The notes beneath the pieces were generated by a model. The model had not been told where the DNA came from and made no database searches. It saw only the letters and a list, made by a program, of their open reading frames with translations. A DNA stretch of 38,064 bases from Rhodoferax lacus (GTDB taxonomy: Bacteria > Pseudomonadota > Gammaproteobacteria > Burkholderiales > Burkholderiaceae_C). The stretch spans positions 1-38,064 of the forward strand of contig NZ_QFZK01000028.1 of the NCBI RefSeq assembly GCF_003415675.1, written 5' to 3'. This document shows, piece by piece, positions 35,260 through 38,064 of this stretch. Each line of letters begins with the position of its first letter. Position 1 is the first letter of the stretch. Position numbers and translations under genes: made by a program.

Positions 35260-35391
35260 TGGTTATTGGTGGCCATATCAGGTAACTTTGCGGCAACAAG
35301 CGCTCGACAACCCAGCTCGGAAGGCCATCGCAATGATGTACTGCAGGGATCGGCATGTCCTTTACCTTTTAAGAAGTGGGCTTTTGAACCT

Positions 35392-36957
35392 ATGGTTTCA
35401 GATGAGTTGTCAACGGAAGCGTCTATTCCGCCGGTTCAGTTCCGCGCAGCCGAATACGTCCGCATGTCCACGGAACATCAACAGTATTCGACTGAAAACC
35501 AAGGGGACAAGATCCGTGAATATGCAGCACGACGTGGAATCCAGATCGTGCGCACCTATGCTGACGAGGGCAAAAGCGGCTTGAATATCGGTGGTCGGCT
35601 GTCACTTCAGAAGCTAATCAGGGATGTGGAGTCAGGTCAAGTGGACTTTCAGATGATTTTGGTCTACGACGTCAGCCGCTGGGGCCGATTTCAGGACGCC
35701 GACGAGAGCGCGTATTACGAATACATCTGCCGGCGCGCTGGTATCCAAGTCACATATTGTGCTGAGCAGTTCGAAAACGATGGGTCACCCGTGTCCACCA
35801 TTGTCAAAGGGGTCAAGCGAGCCATGGCCGGTGAGTACAGCCGCGAACTCTCCGCGAAGGTATTTGCTGGGCAGTGTCGATTGATTGAGCTCGGATATAG
35901 GCAGGGTGGGCCTGCAGGGTTTGGACTACGTCGGGTGCTAATTGACCAAGGCGGATCCATCAAAAGTGAACTTGCTCGTGGCGAGCATAAGAGCTTGCAA
36001 ACAGACCGAGTTATTTTGATCCCTGGCCCAGATTCTGAGGTGGAAATTGTGAATCAGATGTATCGCTGGTTTATTGATGAAGGACTGCCTGAGTCAAACA
36101 TTGCCACCAGGCTCAACGAGAAGGGAGTGCGGACTGATCTAGACCGGAACTGGACTCGCTCAACTGTCCGTGAGGTGCTGAGCAATGAGAAGTATGTGGG
36201 CAACAACGTTTATAACAGAATCTCATTCAAACTCAAAAAACACCGTATAGCCAATCAACCGGATATGTGGATCAAGAAAGAAGGTGCATTTGAAGCACTG
36301 GTTTCACCCGAGATCTTTTACACGGCCCAGGGGATAATGCGGGCCAGATCCCATCGTTACAGCAATGATGAGCTCATTGAAAAACTGCGGAACCTATACC
36401 AACATCGTGGATTTCTGTCTGGGCTAATCATTGACGAAGCGGAAGACATGCCATCAGCTTCTGCTTATATTCATCGTTTCGGCAGCCTGATCAGAGCCTA
36501 TGAGGCTGTCGGATTCACGCCAGACCGTGACTACCAGTTTCTGGAAGTGAATAGATTTCTCCGCACTCTGCACCCAGAGATCATTAGCAACACGGAGCGG
36601 GAAATTGTCAATTTGGGCGGTACGGTTGTACGGGATCCCGCCACAGATCTCCTGCAAATAAACCACGAGATCTCCGTATCTATTGTTCTTGCGCGGTGCC
36701 AAACCCACGGAAACGGACGTCACCGCTGGAAGATCAGGTTCGACACCAGCCTTGAGCCCGATATCACTGTAGCGGTGCGTCTTGATCAACCCAATAGGGC
36801 GCCACTGGACTACTACTTGCTTCCGAGGTTGGAATTTGGTTGCCCTCGCATCAGCTTGGCAGAACACAACAGCATTGAATTTGAAACTTTCCGATTTGAC
36901 AGCCTGGACTATCTCCATGGCATGGCCGAGCGCACCCGCATTAGGAGAGCCGCATGA
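35392..36957 (+). CDS. Large serine recombinase with atypical C-terminus
   Basis: From ATG 35392 the protein has 521 residues; TTG 35266 is a longer option. The resolvase/invertase domain starts FRAAEYVRMSTEHQQYSTENQ with catalytic S26 and continues with YADEGKSG, VYDVSRWGRFQD (the second active-site Arg region) and SYSRELSAKVFAGQ-like helix E. The recombinase domain follows (GLRRVL, LPESNIATRLNEKGV, VREVLSNEKYVGNNVYN). The last 160 residues are unlike the usual zinc ribbon and coiled coil: no Cys pairs are present, only a new alpha/beta-looking region. The stop overlaps the ParB-like gene (ATGA). It is likely the integrase of a mobile cassette. Confidence 0.85.
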   Translation: MVSDELSTEASIPPVQFRAAEYVRMSTEHQQYSTENQGDKIREYAARRGIQIVRTYADEGKSGLNIGGRLSLQKLIRDVESGQVDFQMILVYDVSRWGRFQDADESAYYEYICRRAGIQVTYCAEQFENDGSPVSTIVKGVKRAMAGEYSRELSAKVFAGQCRLIELGYRQGGPAGFGLRRVLIDQGGSIKSELARGEHKSLQTDRVILIPGPDSEVEIVNQMYRWFIDEGLPESNIATRLNEKGVRTDLDRNWTRSTVREVLSNEKYVGNNVYNRISFKLKKHRIANQPDMWIKKEGAFEALVSPEIFYTAQGIMRARSHRYSNDELIEKLRNLYQHRGFLSGLIIDEAEDMPSASAYIHRFGSLIRAYEAVGFTPDRDYQFLEVNRFLRTLHPEIISNTEREIVNLGGTVVRDPATDLLQINHEISVSIVLARCQTHGNGRHRWKIRFDTSLEPDITVAVRLDQPNRAPLDYYLLPRLEFGCPRISLAEHNSIEFETFRFDSLDYLHGMAERTRIRRAA

Positions 36958-37856
36958 GTAAAGAACATAGGTCAAATGAATTGCGAATAATTCCATTGGA
37001 GCTCATTGACGTACTGAATCCTAGGGAAAGAAATACACGTATCTTTGAGGACATTGTCGGCAACATAAAAAACATTGGACTCAAGAAGCCCATCACCGTG
37101 ACGCCCCGAAGAAACTCGGAAGGCGTGGAAAGATATTTGCTAATTTGTGGTGAGGGTCGGCTAAAAGCATACAAAGCGTTATCTGAAAGGACTATTCCAG
37201 CGATCGTCGTACATGTCAGTGATGAGGATGCCCTCATCATGAGTCTCGCTGAGAATATCGCCCGCCGGCAAGCAAGGACGCTGGAACTGCTATCTGGCAT
37301 AGAAAAGTTGCATGAGCAGGGCTATGACAAGAAAGACATTGCAAAAAAAACTGGGCTCGGGGTTGACTACATCCACGGCATTCTGCATCTCTTGAAGAAT
37401 GGTGAGGAGCGGTTGCTTGTTGCCGTGTCAGGTGGTCGTATTCCCCTTGGAGCAGCACTCAAAATTGCCGGGGCTGGGAGCGCAGACAAAGATATTCAAG
37501 CTGCATTGCAAGACGCATACGAAAGCGGCCAATTACGCGGGAACCACCTTCTAAATGCCAGAAAGGTAATTGAAAAGCGACGTACGTTGGGGAGAACCAT
37601 TGCGCGTGGAGCATCTAGGAAGGTTTCAGAAGTGACCTCGTCAAGCCTTATACGTACCTACCAAAACGAAGTTAGCCGTCAGAAGATGATGGTGAAAAAA
37701 GCCGAATTCGCGCAGCAATGTCTTTTGTTCACCGTCGAAGCAATGCGGCAACTTCTGGCGAACGAAAACTTTGTGAACTTACTTCGGGCGGAGGGTCTGG
37801 AGAGCATGCCAAAGTATGTGGCAGATCGGATTGAACATGGAGGGCATGCAGCATGA
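36954..37856 (+). CDS. ParB/Spo0J-like N-terminal domain protein
   Basis: The 300-residue protein has a ParB N-terminal (CTPase) domain: PLELIDVLNPRERN, IGLKKPITVTPR, LLICGEGRLKAYKAL (GERR-like box), VHVSDEDALIMSLAENIARR (ENIqR-like box), and then an HTH of the KorB type (KKDIAKKTGLGVDYIHGILHLL). The C-terminal half is helical. It overlaps both neighbours by ATGA, so it works with the recombinase and not as a classical ParA-ParB pair; no parA is seen. Role: DNA-binding partner of recombination or cassette stabilisation; uncertain. Confidence 0.82.
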   Translation: MSKEHRSNELRIIPLELIDVLNPRERNTRIFEDIVGNIKNIGLKKPITVTPRRNSEGVERYLLICGEGRLKAYKALSERTIPAIVVHVSDEDALIMSLAENIARRQARTLELLSGIEKLHEQGYDKKDIAKKTGLGVDYIHGILHLLKNGEERLLVAVSGGRIPLGAALKIAGAGSADKDIQAALQDAYESGQLRGNHLLNARKVIEKRRTLGRTIARGASRKVSEVTSSSLIRTYQNEVSRQKMMVKKAEFAQQCLLFTVEAMRQLLANENFVNLLRAEGLESMPKYVADRIEHGGHAA

Positions 37857-37963
37857 GTGAGCGACCGCTCGGATTCATCCCAGAGCCGATGATTGTTCCC
37901 ATTGACAAACTGCTACCCACCAGGAAATCGCCTGAAGGTATGCGTCCGGCAATCCCATGTTGA
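37853..37963 (+). pseudogene. Second ParB/RepB-like gene, truncated by an IS element
   Basis: ATG 37853 overlaps the previous stop (ATGA). Its first 30 codons, LGFIPEPMIVPIDKLLPTRK, look like the beginning of a ParB/RepB-type domain. The frame reaches the terminal repeat of an IS3-type element (37948) and hits a stop at 37961-37963, only 36 residues in. The intact gene is probably a RepB-C-terminal-domain protein, the usual third member of such cassettes; that is inference from context. Confidence 0.6.
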
Positions 37964-38064
37964 ATCGATCGCCATGATCAGGCATCGTCCCCACGAAGGA
38001 GATCATGGAGACTATGAATCAAGTGTCGACAGTGGCGCGCCCTCGCCGGCGTGAGTACAGCGTG
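37948..38064 (+). mobile_element. Left end of an IS3-family insertion sequence (partial)
   Basis: GGCAATCCCA (37948-37957) is the counterpart of GGTAATCCCA on the far side of the IS fragment at 1-127. The exact first base is uncertain. Inside, after AAGGAG (37996-38001), an OrfA-like gene begins. Confidence 0.6.
38005..38064 (+). CDS. IS3-family OrfA, N-terminal fragment
   Basis: From ATG 38005 (another ATG at 38014) the first 20 codons give VARPRRREYSV at the end, like the start of IS3 OrfA proteins, where a basic stretch and YS-x-EFK lead into the HTH. The frame runs off the window. Only the family can be suggested. Confidence 0.55.
   Translation, partial: METMNQVSTVARPRRREYSV

Noticed and set aside
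35087..35584. Open frame of 165 codons overlapping the zinc protein and recombinase
   Set aside because: It lies across two better-supported genes in other frames and has no recognised domain.
1..38064. tRNA, rRNA, CRISPR arrays and riboswitches
   Set aside because: I looked for repeated spacers, tRNA-like cloverleaf signatures and typical rRNA stretches and saw none; the only tandem repeat noted is a three-copy hexamer at 31538-31555.

Overview
The window looks like a plasmid or other accessory replicon of a betaproteobacterium, probably Burkholderiales and perhaps Comamonadaceae. That placement rests on gene content and protein flavour only; no rRNA or other taxonomic marker is present. 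A Rep_3-type replication initiator coupled to a DnaB-like helicase, a serine recombinase/ParB cassette and IS3-family sequence at both ends all point to a mobile replicon. Because both ends lie inside IS3-type sequence, this is either one whole circle opened in its insertion sequence or, more likely, a contig that stops at repeated IS copies.

Left end (1-3.5 kb): the last codons of an IS3-family transposase, an XRE regulator cut off by the IS, a leader that may hold the origin, then rep and dnaB overlapping by ATGA. Region 3.5-16.8 kb: a CapK/PaaK-like adenylate-forming enzyme, then a tightly packed Pel-type exopolysaccharide operon: PelA hydrolase half, pelB, pelD, pelE, pelF, pelG, a small secreted basic protein, and a separate deacetylase resembling the fungal Agd3/CE18 type. 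Most junctions overlap by a few bases. PelA is split over two genes at opposite ends of the operon and no pelC is visible. PelD keeps the c-di-GMP-binding RxxD plus a second Arg, and a diguanylate cyclase with intact GGEEF and I-site lies immediately beyond the operon in the opposite orientation, followed by an orphan gspN.

Region 19-34 kb is a stress and low-oxygen style island: two Hsp20 chaperones, a three-PAS histidine kinase with its LuxR-type partner, a Crp/Fnr regulator without Fe-S cysteines but with an FNR-type recognition helix, a PAS protein with a degenerate GGDEF domain, an alpha/beta-hydrolase-fold protein lacking its nucleophile, a second-type GroEL without GroES, a broken universal stress protein, a DksA/TraR zinc-finger protein coupled to galE, an outer membrane protein, a C-terminally truncated acyl-CoA ligase, a lipoprotein and a BON protein. 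The content recalls the low-oxygen-activated (lxa) locus of Burkholderia cenocepacia. Kinase, response regulator and Crp/Fnr protein in a row suggest a FixL-FixJ-FixK-like oxygen cascade, and FNR-like palindromes sit in several promoters here. Several members are decayed.

Right end (34.7-38 kb): a zinc-binding small protein, a large serine recombinase with an atypical C-terminus, a ParB-like protein and a second ParB/RepB-like gene truncated by an incoming IS3-type element, whose OrfA start runs off the window.
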